From Gammaproteobacteria bacterium (GTDB taxonomy: Bacteria; Pseudomonadota; Gammaproteobacteria; Pseudomonadales; Azotimanducaceae), in assembly GCA_030433075.1 (NCBI GenBank), contig JAUILI010000009.1, positions 1 through 54,941 on the forward strand: a stretch of 54,941 bases of DNA. The letters run 5' to 3'. Shown in pieces: positions 20,480 through 29,848 of this stretch; the stretch's first letter is position 1; the number at the start of each line of letters is the position of its first letter. The translations under genes and the position numbers were made by a program. Below the pieces are notes generated by a model. That model worked only from the letters and a program-made list of their open reading frames with translations. It had not been told where the DNA came from and did not search any database.

Positions 20480-21798
20480 CGGAAATGACCCCCCGGGAGA
20501 TCGTCCACGCCCTTGATCAGCACATCGTCGGGCAGGCAGAAGCCAAGCGTGCCGTCGCCATCGCGTTGCGAAACCGCTGGCGACGGCTTCAGCTGGCCCC
20601 CGGGCTTCGAGAGGAGGTCACCCCGAAAAACATCCTCATGATCGGGCCTACGGGGGTGGGTAAGACGGAAATCGCTCGACGCCTCGCCAAGCTGGCTCGA
20701 GCCCCCTTCCTGAAGGTCGAGGCCACGAAGTTCACGGAGGTCGGCTACGTGGGGCGGGACGTGGATGCCATGATCCGGGATCTCGCCGAAGCCGCCTATA
20801 ACCTCCTTCGGCAAGAGGAAATCGAGGCCCAGCGGCCCCGGGCGCAGGACGCAGCGGAGCAGCGCCTACTCGACGCCTTGCTCCCGGCAGCCCGGGGAGA
20901 AAACGAAGGCCGGGGCGACTCCAGCGCCCGCCAGCTCCTGCGCAAGCAGCTGCGGGAGGGAACGCTGGACGAGCGGGAGGTCACGCTCGATTTAACCGCA
21001 CCCCAAAGTACCCCGGAACTCATGACGCCCCCGGGCATGGAGGAAATGGCCTCCCAGCTTCAGGGGCTCTTCGCCGGTCTTCAGCAAAGCCGGCGCCGGA
21101 GCGAACGGCTCACGGTCAAGGAAGCCTTAAAGCGCCTCGAAGCCGAAGAAGGGCAGCGGCTTTTGAACGAGGACCGGCTCCGTTCCGCCACCGTGGATGC
21201 CGTGGAAAACCGGGGCATCGTCTTCATCGACGAAATCGACAAGGTGGCCCGGCGCGGGGACGGCGCCCAGGCCGATGTGTCCCGGGAGGGGGTTCAGCGG
21301 GATCTATTGCCGCTGATCGAAGGCAGCACGGTGACGACGAAGTACGGCCCGGTGCGCACGGACCACATCCTGTTCATCGCCTCCGGCGCCTTCCACCTGT
21401 CCCGGCCCAGCGACCTCATCCCCGAGCTTCAAGGGCGCCTCCCCATTCGTGTGGAACTCAAGGCCCTTACCCCCGACGACTTCCGCCGCATCCTCACCGA
21501 GCCCTCGGCGTCCCTGCTGCGCCAGTATCAAGCCTTGCTGGCCACGGAAGGGGTGACGCTGACGCTGACCGATGAGGCCATCACCCGCCTCGCGGAGCTG
21601 GCCTGGCAGATTAACGAGCAAACGGAAAACATCGGCGCTCGGCGTTTGCACACCATGCTAGAACGGCTCCTCGAGCCCGTGGCCTTCGACCCAAGCGCCG
21701 CGGCAACGGACGGCACCTTGATCCTCGACGCCGCGGCGGTGGACGGGCAGCTGAAGGATGTCGCCGGCGACGAAGATTTAGCCCGCTACATTCTGTGA
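20476..21798 (+). CDS. hslU: HslU ATPase subunit of HslVU protease
   Basis: AAA+ unfoldase that feeds substrates to HslV (440 aa). Walker [10 protein letters not shown] is at 57-65, the pore loop GYVGRD at 90-95, and Walker [11 protein letters not shown] lies past the I-domain insertion. The C-terminal sensor-2 region includes [16 protein letters not shown], and the tail (EDLARYIL) is the segment that docks into HslV. Length matches the E. coli protein. A 4-bp overlap with hslV implies coupled translation. Confidence 0.97.
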   Translation: MTEMTPREIVHALDQHIVGQAEAKRAVAIALRNRWRRLQLAPGLREEVTPKNILMIGPTGVGKTEIARRLAKLARAPFLKVEATKFTEVGYVGRDVDAMIRDLAEAAYNLLRQEEIEAQRPRAQDAAEQRLLDALLPAARGENEGRGDSSARQLLRKQLREGTLDEREVTLDLTAPQSTPELMTPPGMEEMASQLQGLFAGLQQSRRRSERLTVKEALKRLEAEEGQRLLNEDRLRSATVDAVENRGIVFIDEIDKVARRGDGAQADVSREGVQRDLLPLIEGSTVTTKYGPVRTDHILFIASGAFHLSRPSDLIPELQGRLPIRVELKALTPDDFRRILTEPSASLLRQYQALLATEGVTLTLTDEAITRLAELAWQINEQTENIGARRLHTMLERLLEPVAFDPSAAATDGTLILDAAAVDGQLKDVAGDEDLARYIL

Positions 21799-21808
21799 GG
21801 GAAGCCCC

Positions 21809-22198
21809 ATGACCGCACCCGCGCCCAAGGCCGTCACGCTTCATAAGCAGTCCAAGGTGCTCGAACTTCGCTGGGAAGATGAAACCCATCACCTTCCCGC
21901 GGAGCTGCTCCGGGTCCTCTCCCCCTCCGCCGAGGTGCGGGGACACGGCGCTGGCGAACGCATTCTGCAGACGGGCAAAAAGTACGTGGCCATCACCCAC
22001 CTTGAGCCCGTGGGGCGCTACGCCCTCCGCCTGGTGTTTGACGACGGCCACGATAGCGGGCTGTACACCTGGGCTTACCTTCGGGATCTCGGCGATCGCC
22101 AGGAACGGCACTGGGCCGACTATGAGCGAGAACTCAAGCAGGCCAATGCCTCGCGCCTCCCCGCGGTCGCCCTCAAAGCCTGGACCCCCGAAGCTTAG
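21809..22198 (+). CDS. DUF971 protein (gamma-butyrobetaine hydroxylase N-terminal-like domain)
   Basis: Conserved protein of 129 aa with one DUF971 domain: LELRWEDETHHLPAELLRV, then YALRLVFDDGHDSGLYTWAYLRDLGD. The same gene follows hslU in Pseudomonas. The domain also occurs at the N-terminus of gamma-butyrobetaine hydroxylases, where it binds zinc, but the expected cysteine/histidine set is not obvious here. Exact function unknown. It follows hslU by 10 bp and probably shares its transcript. Confidence 0.88.
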   Translation: MTAPAPKAVTLHKQSKVLELRWEDETHHLPAELLRVLSPSAEVRGHGAGERILQTGKKYVAITHLEPVGRYALRLVFDDGHDSGLYTWAYLRDLGDRQERHWADYERELKQANASRLPAVALKAWTPEA

Positions 22199-22273
22199 AC
22201 CGCTGGTGGTAAGGGAGGCGGTGCGCGGGCGCAGGGTTTACACTTGCCCCCTGCCCAATGAAACGAGATAGCC

Positions 22274-23047
22274 ATGGCGCCCCCCTCCCCTACCGACGAT
22301 CAACACGTAAGCGACGGCACCGTCGACTTCGGCTATGAGCGGGTCAAAGCCGAGGAGAAGGCCGCTCGGGTGGCCGAGGTGTTCCGTTCCGTGGCGCCTC
22401 GCTACGACCTCATGAACGACCTCATGTCCCTGGGCACCCATCGCCTCATGAAGCGGCTCACGGTCACCCTTGCCGGGGTACGGCCTGGCCATCGGGTGCT
22501 GGATCTCGCCGGCGGTACGGGCGATGTGGCCGCGCTCCTGGCGGAGCGGGTGGGACCCACGGGGCAGGTGATCCTGGCGGACATCAATGAAGCCATGCTC
22601 ATCGTCGGCCGGGATCGCATGATCGACCGAGGCCACCTGAACATCCACCCGGCCCTGGCCGATGGTGAGGCCCTGCCCTTTGGGGACGATAGCTTCGATG
22701 CGGCGACCATCGCCTTTGGGCTCCGTAACGTCACCCGAAAGGATCAAGCCCTTCGGGAGCTTCATCGGGTGCTGAAACCCGGCGCGCCCCTTCTGGTGCT
22801 CGAGTTCTCAAAGCCTCGCGGCGCCCTTCTGGAAAAGGCCTACGACGCCTTCTCGAGCCTCTGGCCTACGGTAGGCGGCGCCCTTGCCGGAGACCGAGAA
22901 GCCTACCGCTATCTGAACGAATCCATTCGCATGCATCCGCCGCAGGAAGCCCTCGCCGAGATGATGCGAGAAGCAGGCTTCGGCGCGGTGCGATTTCACA
23001 ATCTGATCGGCGGCATTGCGGCCATTCACCAGGGGCGCAAGCAGTAG
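22274..23047 (+). CDS. ubiE: Ubiquinone/menaquinone C-methyltransferase UbiE
   Basis: SAM-dependent C-methyltransferase acting on the benzoquinol ring in ubiquinone synthesis (257 aa). The SAM motif LDLAGGTGD is at 76-84; the UbiE signature YDLMNDLMSLGTHRLMKR is near 44-61; FGLRNVTRKDQAL lies further on. A TACACT -10-like element stands at 22239-22244, about 30 bp upstream, so the gene probably starts the ubiE-ubiJ-ubiB transcript. ubiJ begins 2 bp after its stop. Confidence 0.97.
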   Translation: MAPPSPTDDQHVSDGTVDFGYERVKAEEKAARVAEVFRSVAPRYDLMNDLMSLGTHRLMKRLTVTLAGVRPGHRVLDLAGGTGDVAALLAERVGPTGQVILADINEAMLIVGRDRMIDRGHLNIHPALADGEALPFGDDSFDAATIAFGLRNVTRKDQALRELHRVLKPGAPLLVLEFSKPRGALLEKAYDAFSSLWPTVGGALAGDREAYRYLNESIRMHPPQEALAEMMREAGFGAVRFHNLIGGIAAIHQGRKQ

Positions 23048-23049
23048 GC

Positions 23050-23709
23050 ATGGCGCCCCCTGGCGAAACCCCTGCGGGCCCGCACCAGCCAAGCCTGAAG
23101 GACGCACTCCTGTGCGCCGCGCTGGAAGGCGCCCTGCGCCTGGCCTTGAAGAGCGCCCCGGAAACCGCCGGCGCGCTCCGGCGCCTCGGCCCCGCAAGTT
23201 TCGCCTTCGAGAGCGCCGTTCCTGCTCTGGCCCTTACGCTGAGCCTTGGGCCTCAGGAAGACCCGCTCTTCTTGAGCCCGGGCGCCGACCCCACAGCAAA
23301 GGCGAAGGCCACCCTACGCCCCGGCGCCTGGCCGCGGCTTCTCGAACGAGGCCTTGAGGGCGCGGTGCTGTCCGGAGCCGTGGTGGTGGAGGGCGATCGC
23401 CAGGCCCTCGAAGCCCTCCTCGAGGCGCTCCTCAGCAGCCCACCGGATGTGCTGAGCCCCGTCGCCGCCCTCTTCGGCGACGCCGCGGCGGGGGCCGCCG
23501 ACGCCCTGGGCCGGGATCTCCTCGGCCGGGGCCGGCACCATGCGCGGGAAAGCGCCGCGAAACTGCGACGGGCCGCGGGAGGGCCTCACGGCCTCTTCCC
23601 GGCTCCGGAGGAAGTCGCGCGGTTTTTCGACGACGTCGACGACCTTTCTCTGGCCGTGGATCGGGCTTCGGCGCGGCTCCGCCGCCTTGAGGGCGGGCGC
23701 GCCTCGTGA
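23050..23709 (+). CDS. ubiJ: Ubiquinone biosynthesis accessory factor UbiJ
   Basis: SCP2-domain protein (219 aa) that with UbiK is needed for assembly of the soluble Ubi complex in known systems. The N-terminal SCP2-like region (about 15-110) includes SFAFESAVPALALTLSLG and VVVEGDRQALEALLEAL. The C-terminal half is helical and charged, ending in a likely coiled coil (FFDDVDDLSLAVDRASARLRR). Family conservation is low, so much of the call rests on its place between ubiE and ubiB. It overlaps ubiB by 4 bp. Confidence 0.9.
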   Translation: MAPPGETPAGPHQPSLKDALLCAALEGALRLALKSAPETAGALRRLGPASFAFESAVPALALTLSLGPQEDPLFLSPGADPTAKAKATLRPGAWPRLLERGLEGAVLSGAVVVEGDRQALEALLEALLSSPPDVLSPVAALFGDAAAGAADALGRDLLGRGRHHARESAAKLRRAAGGPHGLFPAPEEVARFFDDVDDLSLAVDRASARLRRLEGGRAS

Positions 23710-25334
23710 CCGCCTCGCCACCGGGCACGGCGCGACGCAGCGCCCTGCGCATCGCCTGGGTCATCCTGCGCTTTCGCCTCGACCAAATCCCCCGGGATCT
23801 GGGCCTGCCCCTTGCGGCCCTACCGGCTCCCCTGCGGATCCTGCTCGCCCTGCTGGCCCTCTTCCCCGCAGGGCGGCGCCCGGGACCGGAACGGCTTCGC
23901 CTGGCCATCGAGGCCCTGGGGCCCATCTTCGTGAAGTTTGGCCAGCTGCTGTCCTCGCGCCCGGACCTCCTCACCCCGGCCTACGCGGCAAGCCTTAAAA
24001 AGCTTCAGGACCAGGTGACCCCCATCGATGAATCCCTGGCCCGCCGCACCCTCGAGGGCGCCCTCGGCGGCCCCCTCGAGGGCTTCTTCGAAACCTTCGA
24101 AGCCACGCCCCTGGCCTCCGCGAGCATTGCGCAGGTTCACGGCGCCACGCTCTTGGACGGCGAAGCAGTGGTGGTCAAGCTGCGCCGCCCTGGCATCGAG
24201 CGCACCATCGCAGACGATCTTGCGCTGTTGCGCACCCTGGCCCAGGCCCTGCTCCGGGTTTGGCCCGAGGCGCGCCGGCTCCGGCCTCAGGAAGTGGTTG
24301 AGGACTACGCGGTCACCATCACCGGCGAGCTCGACCTCCTCGCCGAAGCCGCGAATACCTCCCAGCTTCGCCGGAATTTTCGCGCCTCACCGCTCCTCTA
24401 CGTTCCTAAGGTGCACTGGCCCCTATGCCGGGAAGACGTGCTGGTCCTCGAGCGCATCACCGCCACCCCGATCGGGGATCTCGAGGCCCTTCGGGCCGCG
24501 GGGACGAACTTTGAGGTTCTGGCCAACCGGGGCGTGGAAACGTTCTTTACCCAGGTTTTTGAGGACAACTTTTTCCACGCCGATATGCACCCCGGCAATA
24601 TCTTCGTGGACCTCACCAACCCCGCGGACCCCAGCTACATCGCCATAGACTGCGCCATCATCGGCACGCTGACGGAGGTCGATCAGGATTACCTCGCGCG
24701 AAACCTCCTAGCCTTCTTCAATCAGGACTACGCCGAGGTGGCCCGGCTGCATGTGGCCTCCGGATGGGTACCCCCGCATACGGACGCAGCGGCCTTCGAG
24801 CGCGTGATCCGCGAAGTCTGCGAGCCGCTTTTCGAAAAGCCCCTGGCAGAGATTTCCTTCGGGCATTTTCTGCTCACCCTCTTCGATACGGCCCGGGCCT
24901 TTGACATGACGGTGCAGCCCCAGCTGGTGCTCCTGCAGAAGACCTTGCTGAATATCGAAGGCCTTGGGCGCCAGCTGTACCCTGAGCTCGATCTTTGGAA
25001 GACCGCCAAACCCTTCATGGAGCGCTGGCTGGCCCGCCAGCTCAACCCCTTAAATCGGGTCCGTCGCACGCTGACCCCGGTACTTGAGGCGGCCCAACGC
25101 TTGCCGGGCTTGCCGGAGCGGGAGGCGACCCGGGATGAAAAGATCGCTGCTTTAGAGCGCGAGATTGAAGCCCTTCGCCAACTCAAGCCCGGCCCCTGGG
25201 CGCCGGTGCTCGCGGGCCTGACCGCGCTGGGGCTTGGCGGGGCGCTACTCGCCGGCGCCCCCGCGGCGCCCGTGGGCGTGGCCACCCTGGGCCTGGGCCT
25301 CGCGCTGACGATCCTTTCCCGGCGACACTCCTAG
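23706..25334 (+). CDS. ubiB: UbiB, atypical protein-kinase-like ubiquinone biosynthesis protein
   Basis: ABC1/ADCK/UbiB family ATPase needed for ubiquinone synthesis (542 aa). The family KxGQ motif is in [13 protein letters not shown] (77-80 for KFGQ); the alanine-rich loop [10 protein letters not shown] and the catalytic/metal segment [13 protein letters not shown] (near 290) are present. Two C-terminal hydrophobic segments (about 492-535) anchor it in the membrane. The start is a GTG overlapping the ubiJ stop. Confidence 0.97.
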   Translation: MTASPPGTARRSALRIAWVILRFRLDQIPRDLGLPLAALPAPLRILLALLALFPAGRRPGPERLRLAIEALGPIFVKFGQLLSSRPDLLTPAYAASLKKLQDQVTPIDESLARRTLEGALGGPLEGFFETFEATPLASASIAQVHGATLLDGEAVVVKLRRPGIERTIADDLALLRTLAQALLRVWPEARRLRPQEVVEDYAVTITGELDLLAEAANTSQLRRNFRASPLLYVPKVHWPLCREDVLVLERITATPIGDLEALRAAGTNFEVLANRGVETFFTQVFEDNFFHADMHPGNIFVDLTNPADPSYIAIDCAIIGTLTEVDQDYLARNLLAFFNQDYAEVARLHVASGWVPPHTDAAAFERVIREVCEPLFEKPLAEISFGHFLLTLFDTARAFDMTVQPQLVLLQKTLLNIEGLGRQLYPELDLWKTAKPFMERWLARQLNPLNRVRRTLTPVLEAAQRLPGLPEREATRDEKIAALEREIEALRQLKPGPWAPVLAGLTALGLGGALLAGAPAAPVGVATLGLGLALTILSRRHS

Positions 25335-25381
25335 GGGGAGTCGGGTATGCTGGCGCCCCAGATCTTCAGAACAGTCAGGTC

Positions 25382-25726
25382 ATGAACCACCCAATCTTCC
25401 AGGCCCTAGATACCCTTCTTGAGGACCGCCGTGGCGCGGCCCCGGAGTCGTCCTACGTGGCGAGCCTCTACGCCAAGGGCATGAATAAGATCTTGGAAAA
25501 GATTGGAGAGGAGAGCACCGAGCTCCTCATCGCGGCCAAGGACTGCGCGACCGGAGGCGACCAGAAGGCGGTGGTCCATGAAGCTGCGGACCTTTGGTTT
25601 CATTGCCTGGTACTGCTGAAATCCCTGGACCTCAGCTCGGACGATATCGCCGAAGAGCTGCAACGCCGCTTCGGCGTATCGGGCCACGACGAAAAGGCCC
25701 AGCGGGCCTCGGCCCAAGACTCATAG
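25382..25726 (+). CDS. hisE: Phosphoribosyl-ATP pyrophosphatase
   Basis: Second step of histidine synthesis, hydrolysing PR-ATP to PR-AMP (114 aa). Carries the HisE/MazG-type helices with [15 protein letters not shown] and [14 protein letters not shown], whose acidic residues bind Mg2+. It is a stand-alone hisE, not the hisIE fusion of Enterobacteria. In Pseudomonas hisI sits just upstream; it is absent here. tatA follows 10 bp downstream, an established hisE-tatABC order. TATGCT at 25346-25351 is a possible -10. Confidence 0.96.
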   Translation: MNHPIFQALDTLLEDRRGAAPESSYVASLYAKGMNKILEKIGEESTELLIAAKDCATGGDQKAVVHEAADLWFHCLVLLKSLDLSSDDIAEELQRRFGVSGHDEKAQRASAQDS

Positions 25727-25736
25727 GAGAGCGACC

Positions 25737-25970
25737 ATGTTTGGCCTGAGCGTTACCGAACTACTGATCATTCTGGCGATCGTGCTGCTCCTCTTCGGCA
25801 CCAAGCGCCTGCGCAATCTTGGCGGCGACCTCGGCGGCGCCATCAAGGGGTTCCGCAAGGCCATGAAGGAAGACGAAGGCAAGGCGGCCGACGCAAGCCC
25901 GGAGGTCCTGGAAGGTCAGGCCCAGGCGAGCACCGCCAGCGAGCAAGAAAAAGCCAAAAACACCGTTTAA
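25737..25970 (+). CDS. tatA: Twin-arginine translocase subunit TatA
   Basis: Pore-forming or membrane-weakening Tat subunit (77 aa). One N-terminal transmembrane helix (about 3-21, [17 protein letters not shown]) contains the conserved FG hinge, followed by an amphipathic helix ([14 protein letters not shown]) and a short polar tail. A strong AGGAG site precedes the ATG. First of tatABC. Confidence 0.96.
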   Translation: MFGLSVTELLIILAIVLLLFGTKRLRNLGGDLGGAIKGFRKAMKEDEGKAADASPEVLEGQAQASTASEQEKAKNTV

Positions 25971-25988
25971 GCGGAACCTGCCCTCGCC

Positions 25989-26453
25989 ATGTTCGATATC
26001 GGCTTCCCTGAGCTGCTGATTGTTGCGCTCGTGCTGCTCCTGGTCGTGGGCCCGGAGCGCCTGCCCGAGGTGCTGCGCACCGTGGGCCGGGTGGTGGGCT
26101 CGGCGCGGCGCAGCTTCGATACGCTAAAGGCCGAGCTCGAGCGAGAAGTGGGCGCCGACGACCTGCGCCGGGAGCTCCACAACGCACGTATCATGGAAGA
26201 CGCTAAGCGCCTGCAAGAGGACCTCAAGGGGGCGGAGCAGTCCTTCAAGGCGCTGGGACAGAGCACCAAGGCCGAGCTCACAGCGGCGGAGGACGCCTTA
26301 CGTGCCTCCCCGGCGGTAGAGGCCCCCTCCACCGAAGGGGAAGCCGATACCACGCCAGAGGCGCCCAAGCCTGAAGCACTCAAGGCGACGCCGGCGCCCC
26401 AGGGCGAGCTGGCCTTTCCCAGCGAAGGGCAGGATACGGGCGGCAAGGCGTGA
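25989..26453 (+). CDS. tatB: Twin-arginine translocase subunit TatB
   Basis: Tat subunit that with TatC forms the signal-peptide receptor (154 aa). The N-terminal signature MFDIGFPELLIVALVLLLVV and GPERLPE motif are typical, followed by a long amphipathic and coiled helix (about 25-100) and a disordered, Pro/Ala/Glu-rich tail. The stop overlaps the tatC GTG start by 4 bp. Confidence 0.96.
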   Translation: MFDIGFPELLIVALVLLLVVGPERLPEVLRTVGRVVGSARRSFDTLKAELEREVGADDLRRELHNARIMEDAKRLQEDLKGAEQSFKALGQSTKAELTAAEDALRASPAVEAPSTEGEADTTPEAPKPEALKATPAPQGELAFPSEGQDTGGKA

Positions 26454-27214
26454 AAGAAGACGATTACGCCGTGGACGAAGAAACCCAGCCCCTGCTGGCC
26501 CACCTGGCGGAGCTTCGCAGCCGCGTGCTGCGCGCCGTGCTATCGGTGCTCGTGATCTTCTTTCCGCTGTTTTACTTCGCCAACGATCTCTACGAATTTA
26601 TTTCCGAACCGCTGCGCGCCGTGCTGCCGGAAGGCTCCACCATGATCGCCACGGAAGTGGCCTCCCCCTTCCTTACGCCCTTCAAGCTGTCCCTGATCAT
26701 GGCCTTTTTCCTGGCCATTCCCTACGTGCTTCATCAGCTCTGGAGCTTTGTCTCCCCGGGGCTCTATAAGCACGAAAAGCGCCTGGCGGTACCGCTGCTG
26801 CTCTCCAGCATCGTGCTGTTTTACACGGGTATCGCCTTTGCCTACTTCGCCGTGTTCCCCCTGATCTTCGGCTTCCTGACCAGCGTTGGGCCCGCTGGGG
26901 TCGCGATCATGACGGACATCAACCGCTACCTCGATTTCGTGCTAAAGCTGTTCTTTGCCTTTGGCTTTGCCTTCGAAATCCCTGTGGCTACCCTGCTCCT
27001 TGTCGCCTCCGGGGTCACCAACGCCCAGGCGCTCCGGGAAAAGCGGGCCTACGTGATCGTGGGATGCTTTGTGGTGGGGATGCTGCTGACGCCCCCGGAC
27101 GTCATCAGCCAGATCCTGCTGGCGGTGCCCATGTGGGCCCTCTACGAGGTGGGGATTTTCTTCGCGGCCTTCATCCGGCCGGAAGGGGAAGGGGATTCGG
27201 AGGACGCGGCCTAG
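26450..27214 (+). CDS. tatC: Twin-arginine translocase subunit TatC
   Basis: Polytopic core of the Tat receptor (254 aa). Six transmembrane helices are apparent; the conserved N-terminal HLAELRSR motif and the SPGLYKHEKR loop after the second helix are both present. The GTG start overlaps tatB. The TAG stop shares a CTAG palindrome with the convergent dtd stop, so the two genes overlap by 4 bp. Confidence 0.97.
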   Translation: MKEDDYAVDEETQPLLAHLAELRSRVLRAVLSVLVIFFPLFYFANDLYEFISEPLRAVLPEGSTMIATEVASPFLTPFKLSLIMAFFLAIPYVLHQLWSFVSPGLYKHEKRLAVPLLLSSIVLFYTGIAFAYFAVFPLIFGFLTSVGPAGVAIMTDINRYLDFVLKLFFAFGFAFEIPVATLLLVASGVTNAQALREKRAYVIVGCFVVGMLLTPPDVISQILLAVPMWALYEVGIFFAAFIRPEGEGDSEDAA

Positions 27215-27651
27215 CCTTCGAGCCAGAAGGTCAGCGGGCCGTCGTTCACCAGCGCCACCTTCATGTCAGCGCCAAAGCGCCCCGCCTCCACCGATCCCCC
27301 GTGCTGCCGACGGGCTTCCTCTAGGAAGGCCTCATAGAGCGGTTCGGCCACCGCCGGCGGCGCCGCCGAGGAAAAGCTCGGGCGGCGACCGCGCCGCGTA
27401 TCCGCGGCCAGGGTGAACTGCGATACCACCAGGAGCCCGCCTCCCACCTCGCTTAAGCTGCGATCCAGGGGCTTTTCGTCCCCGGGAAAAATCCGGAGCC
27501 CGAGCACCCGTTCCACGAGGCGAGGGATCTGCGCTGCATCGTCCCCCTGCTCAATGCCGAGGAAGAGCAGCACCCCGGGGCCGATGGCCCCCACGGACGC
27601 GCCCTCCACCCGCACATCGGCTTCGAGGACGCGCTGCACGAGGGCCTTCAT
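27211..27651 (-). CDS. dtd: D-aminoacyl-tRNA deacylase
   Basis: Proofreading enzyme (146 aa) that removes D-amino acids and glycine from mischarged tRNAs. The two family motifs are present: SQFTLAAD in the middle and NDGPLTFWLEG at the C-terminus (NxGP type). The start overlaps the typA stop by 4 bp, so typA-dtd form a unit on the minus strand; the end overlaps tatC. Confidence 0.96.
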   Translation of the reverse strand: MKALVQRVLEADVRVEGASVGAIGPGVLLFLGIEQGDDAAQIPRLVERVLGLRIFPGDEKPLDRSLSEVGGGLLVVSQFTLAADTRRGRRPSFSSAAPPAVAEPLYEAFLEEARRQHGGSVEAGRFGADMKVALVNDGPLTFWLEG

Positions 27652-29483
27652 GCCTCTTTGCTGCGCTCCTGGCGGCGACGCTCGTGCTCCTTCAGGAACT
27701 TCTTGCGTACGCGAATGGCCGCGGGGGTGAGTTCCACCAGCTCATCTTCCTCGATGAACTCCAGGGCTTGCTCGAGGGTCATGCGCACCGGCGGGGTCAG
27801 GATCATGTTTTCGTCGCTGCCCGCAGCGCGGATATTGGTGAGCTGCTTTTCCTTCGTGGGATTCACGGGTAAATCATTCCCGCGGCTGTGAATGCCCACA
27901 ATCATGCCTTCGTATACGTCGACCCCGGGCTCAACCATCATGCGGCCGCGCTGCTGGAGGTTGAAGAGGGCAAAGGCCGTGGCCTTCCCTTGCACGTTAG
28001 ACACGAGCACGCCGTTGATTCGCTCCCCCGCCGATCCCGGCTGGTAGGCATCCCAGTGGGAGAAGGTCGAGGTCAAAATACCGCTGCCGGAGGTCATGGA
28101 CAGGAACTGACCGCGCAGGCCGATCAGCCCCCGGGAGGGAATGAGGTAGTCGAGGCGCACCCGGCCCCGGCCGTCGGGCACCATATTCTGGAGATTGCCC
28201 CGGCGCTGCCCGAGCACTTCCATGACCGTACCCTGATGCTGCTCTTCGACGTCAATCACCAAGGATTCGATGGGTTCTTCCCGACCGTTTTCCCCCTCCC
28301 GCAGCACCACCTCGGGGCGGGAGACGCCAAGCTCGTAGCCTTCCCGACGCATGGTCTCGAGGAGGACTGAAAGGTGCAGCTCGCCTCGGCCCGATACGCG
28401 GAACTGATCGGGGTGCGCCGTATCCTCGACCCGGAGCGCCACGTTATAGAGCAGCTCCTTGTCGAGGCGGGCGCGAATTTGTCGGCTCGTCAGAAACTTG
28501 CCGTCGCGCCCGGCGAAGGGCGAGGTGTTGACCTGGAAGGTCATCGACACCGTCGGTTCGTCCACCGTGAGGGCCGGCAGGGCTTCCACGGCGGAGGGGT
28601 CGCAGAGCGTGTCCGAGATCGCCAGCTCATCGATACCCGTGATGCTGACGATATCCCCCGCCCGCGCTTCGGCGACGTCCTTGCGCTCGAGCCCGGCATA
28701 ACCGAGCACGGAGAGGATGCGCGCATTTCGCCGCACCCCTTCGCGATTTTCTACGGTGACGGGCATGCCCGGGCGGGCCACGCCGCGCTGAATGCGGCCG
28801 AGGCCGATAACGCCCACGTAGCTGGAGTAGTCCAGCGCGCTAATTTGCATCTGGAAGGCCCCTTCCGGATCCACCTGCGGGGCCGGAACGTGCTCCACGA
28901 TGGTGTCGAGGATGAGGCGCATATCCTCTTCGAGATCGTCCGGATCGCTACCGGCGCGGCCAAGGAGCGCGGAGGCATAGACGGTGCGGAAGTCGAGCTG
29001 CTCCTCGCTGGCACCGAGGCGGTCAAAGAGATCAAACACCTCCCCTTCTACCCAATCGGCGCGAGCCCCTTCCCGGTCGACCTTATTGATGACCACGATG
29101 GGGGCGAGCTTCCGGGCGAAGGCCTTGCGGGTGACGAATCGCGTTTGCGGCATGGGGCCGTCCACGGCGTCCACCAGCAGAAGCACGCTATCGACCATGG
29201 AGAGCACCCGCTCCACTTCACCGCCGAAGTCCGCGTGCCCCGGGGTATCCACGATATTGATGCGCACCCCTTTCCAGTCGAGAGCGGTGTTCTTCGCGAG
29301 GATCGTGATGCCCCGCTCCTTTTCCAGATCCTGGTTATCCATCACCCGTTCCGCCTGGCCCGGCGCAATGGCGCCGGCGAGCTGAAGCAAGCGGTCAACG
29401 AGGGTCGTTTTGCCATGATCGACGTGAGCGATGATGGCCACATTTCGGATGGGCTGAGAGGCGCCAGAATCTTTAGCGTGCAC
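27648..29483 (-). CDS. typA: Ribosome-binding GTPase TypA/BipA
   Basis: Translational GTPase of the EF-G/LepA superfamily (611 aa) involved in 50S assembly and stress or cold adaptation. G1 [10 protein letters not shown]3 DTPGHADF and G4 NKVD lie in the first 140 residues; beta-barrel, EF-G III/V-like domains and the BipA C-terminal domain follow ([14 protein letters not shown] and [19 protein letters not shown]). The start is a GTG; no ATG lies nearer the conserved [14 protein letters not shown]. In Pseudomonas typA is also close to glnA and divergent from it. Confidence 0.97.
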   Translation of the reverse strand: MHAKDSGASQPIRNVAIIAHVDHGKTTLVDRLLQLAGAIAPGQAERVMDNQDLEKERGITILAKNTALDWKGVRINIVDTPGHADFGGEVERVLSMVDSVLLLVDAVDGPMPQTRFVTRKAFARKLAPIVVINKVDREGARADWVEGEVFDLFDRLGASEEQLDFRTVYASALLGRAGSDPDDLEEDMRLILDTIVEHVPAPQVDPEGAFQMQISALDYSSYVGVIGLGRIQRGVARPGMPVTVENREGVRRNARILSVLGYAGLERKDVAEARAGDIVSITGIDELAISDTLCDPSAVEALPALTVDEPTVSMTFQVNTSPFAGRDGKFLTSRQIRARLDKELLYNVALRVEDTAHPDQFRVSGRGELHLSVLLETMRREGYELGVSRPEVVLREGENGREEPIESLVIDVEEQHQGTVMEVLGQRRGNLQNMVPDGRGRVRLDYLIPSRGLIGLRGQFLSMTSGSGILTSTFSHWDAYQPGSAGERINGVLVSNVQGKATAFALFNLQQRGRMMVEPGVDVYEGMIVGIHSRGNDLPVNPTKEKQLTNIRAAGSDENMILTPPVRMTLEQALEFIEEDELVELTPAAIRVRKKFLKEHERRRQERSKEA

Positions 29484-29519
29484 GGGGAACCGCCTGGGGG
29501 GTCAAATGAGAGGCGGCGC

Positions 29520-29548
29520 ATTATAGGCAGGGTCGCGCCTAAAGGGGA
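29520..29548 (-). promoter_or_regulatory. Probable typA promoter (-10)
   Basis: A perfect TATAAT on the minus strand (plus-strand ATTATA, 29520-29525) lies about 37 bp upstream of the typA GTG. The -35 position at about 29543-29548 is a poor match. Placement fits a sigma-70 promoter for typA-dtd. Confidence 0.4.
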
Positions 29549-29593
29549 CGGCGAATCACGAAAACCTTCGGGGAATCTCCAACGGTGCCGGCA

Positions 29594-29639
29594 GCGCCTT
29601 AAAATGGTGCGCCTAAAATCAAGCGCACCAAATTCGCGC
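29594..29639 (+). promoter_or_regulatory. Candidate tandem NtrC sites upstream of glnA
   Basis: Two half-site pairs of NtrC type stand side by side. The left pair is GCGCC (29594-29598) with GGTGC (29606-29610), with 7 nt between them rather than the usual 5. The right pair is GCACC (29625-29629) with CGCGC (29635-29639). Their inner halves form an exact inverted repeat, TGGTGCGC/GCGCACCA (29605-29612, 29623-29630). The centres are about 30 bp apart, close to three helical turns, and about 97 and 127 bp before the predicted sigma-54 start. E. coli glnA has NtrC sites near -108 and -140. The outer halves are imperfect, so this is a candidate. Confidence 0.5.
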
Positions 29640-29702
29640 ACGCTAACGCCGCTAATCGGGGAAATCCCCCGGGAAATCCCGGGGTTGCTCCCAGCTAGGA
29701 GC

Positions 29703-29718
29703 CGGCATGATCCTTGCT
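29703..29718 (+). promoter_or_regulatory. Sigma-54 promoter of glnA
   Basis: CGGCATGATCCTTGCT matches the sigma-54 consensus TGGCACG-N4-TTGCW at all but two positions and keeps the invariant GG (29704-29705) and GC (29716-29717) exactly 10 nt apart. Transcription would start near 29729, giving a leader of about 120 nt before the glnA ATG. NtrC, encoded downstream, would activate it. The 365-bp typA-glnA gap is otherwise explained by this promoter, the upstream NtrC-type sites and the typA -10. Confidence 0.7.
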
Positions 29719-29848
29719 GCATACCTCCCGAATGCCCAAACCGGGTGCGCTCAGGCGTCTACGCCGTCCGCAGCCCAGGCCTCCGGGCGTTAGGTCCCCT
29801 CGGGGGCAATCCAATGTGAGATCAACGTTTTTTTGCGGAGAGCGAACC

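Noticed and set aside
28374-29819. 481-aa open frame antisense to typA
   Set aside because: His/Gly/Arg-rich shadow of the typA gene with no domain or ribosome-binding site.
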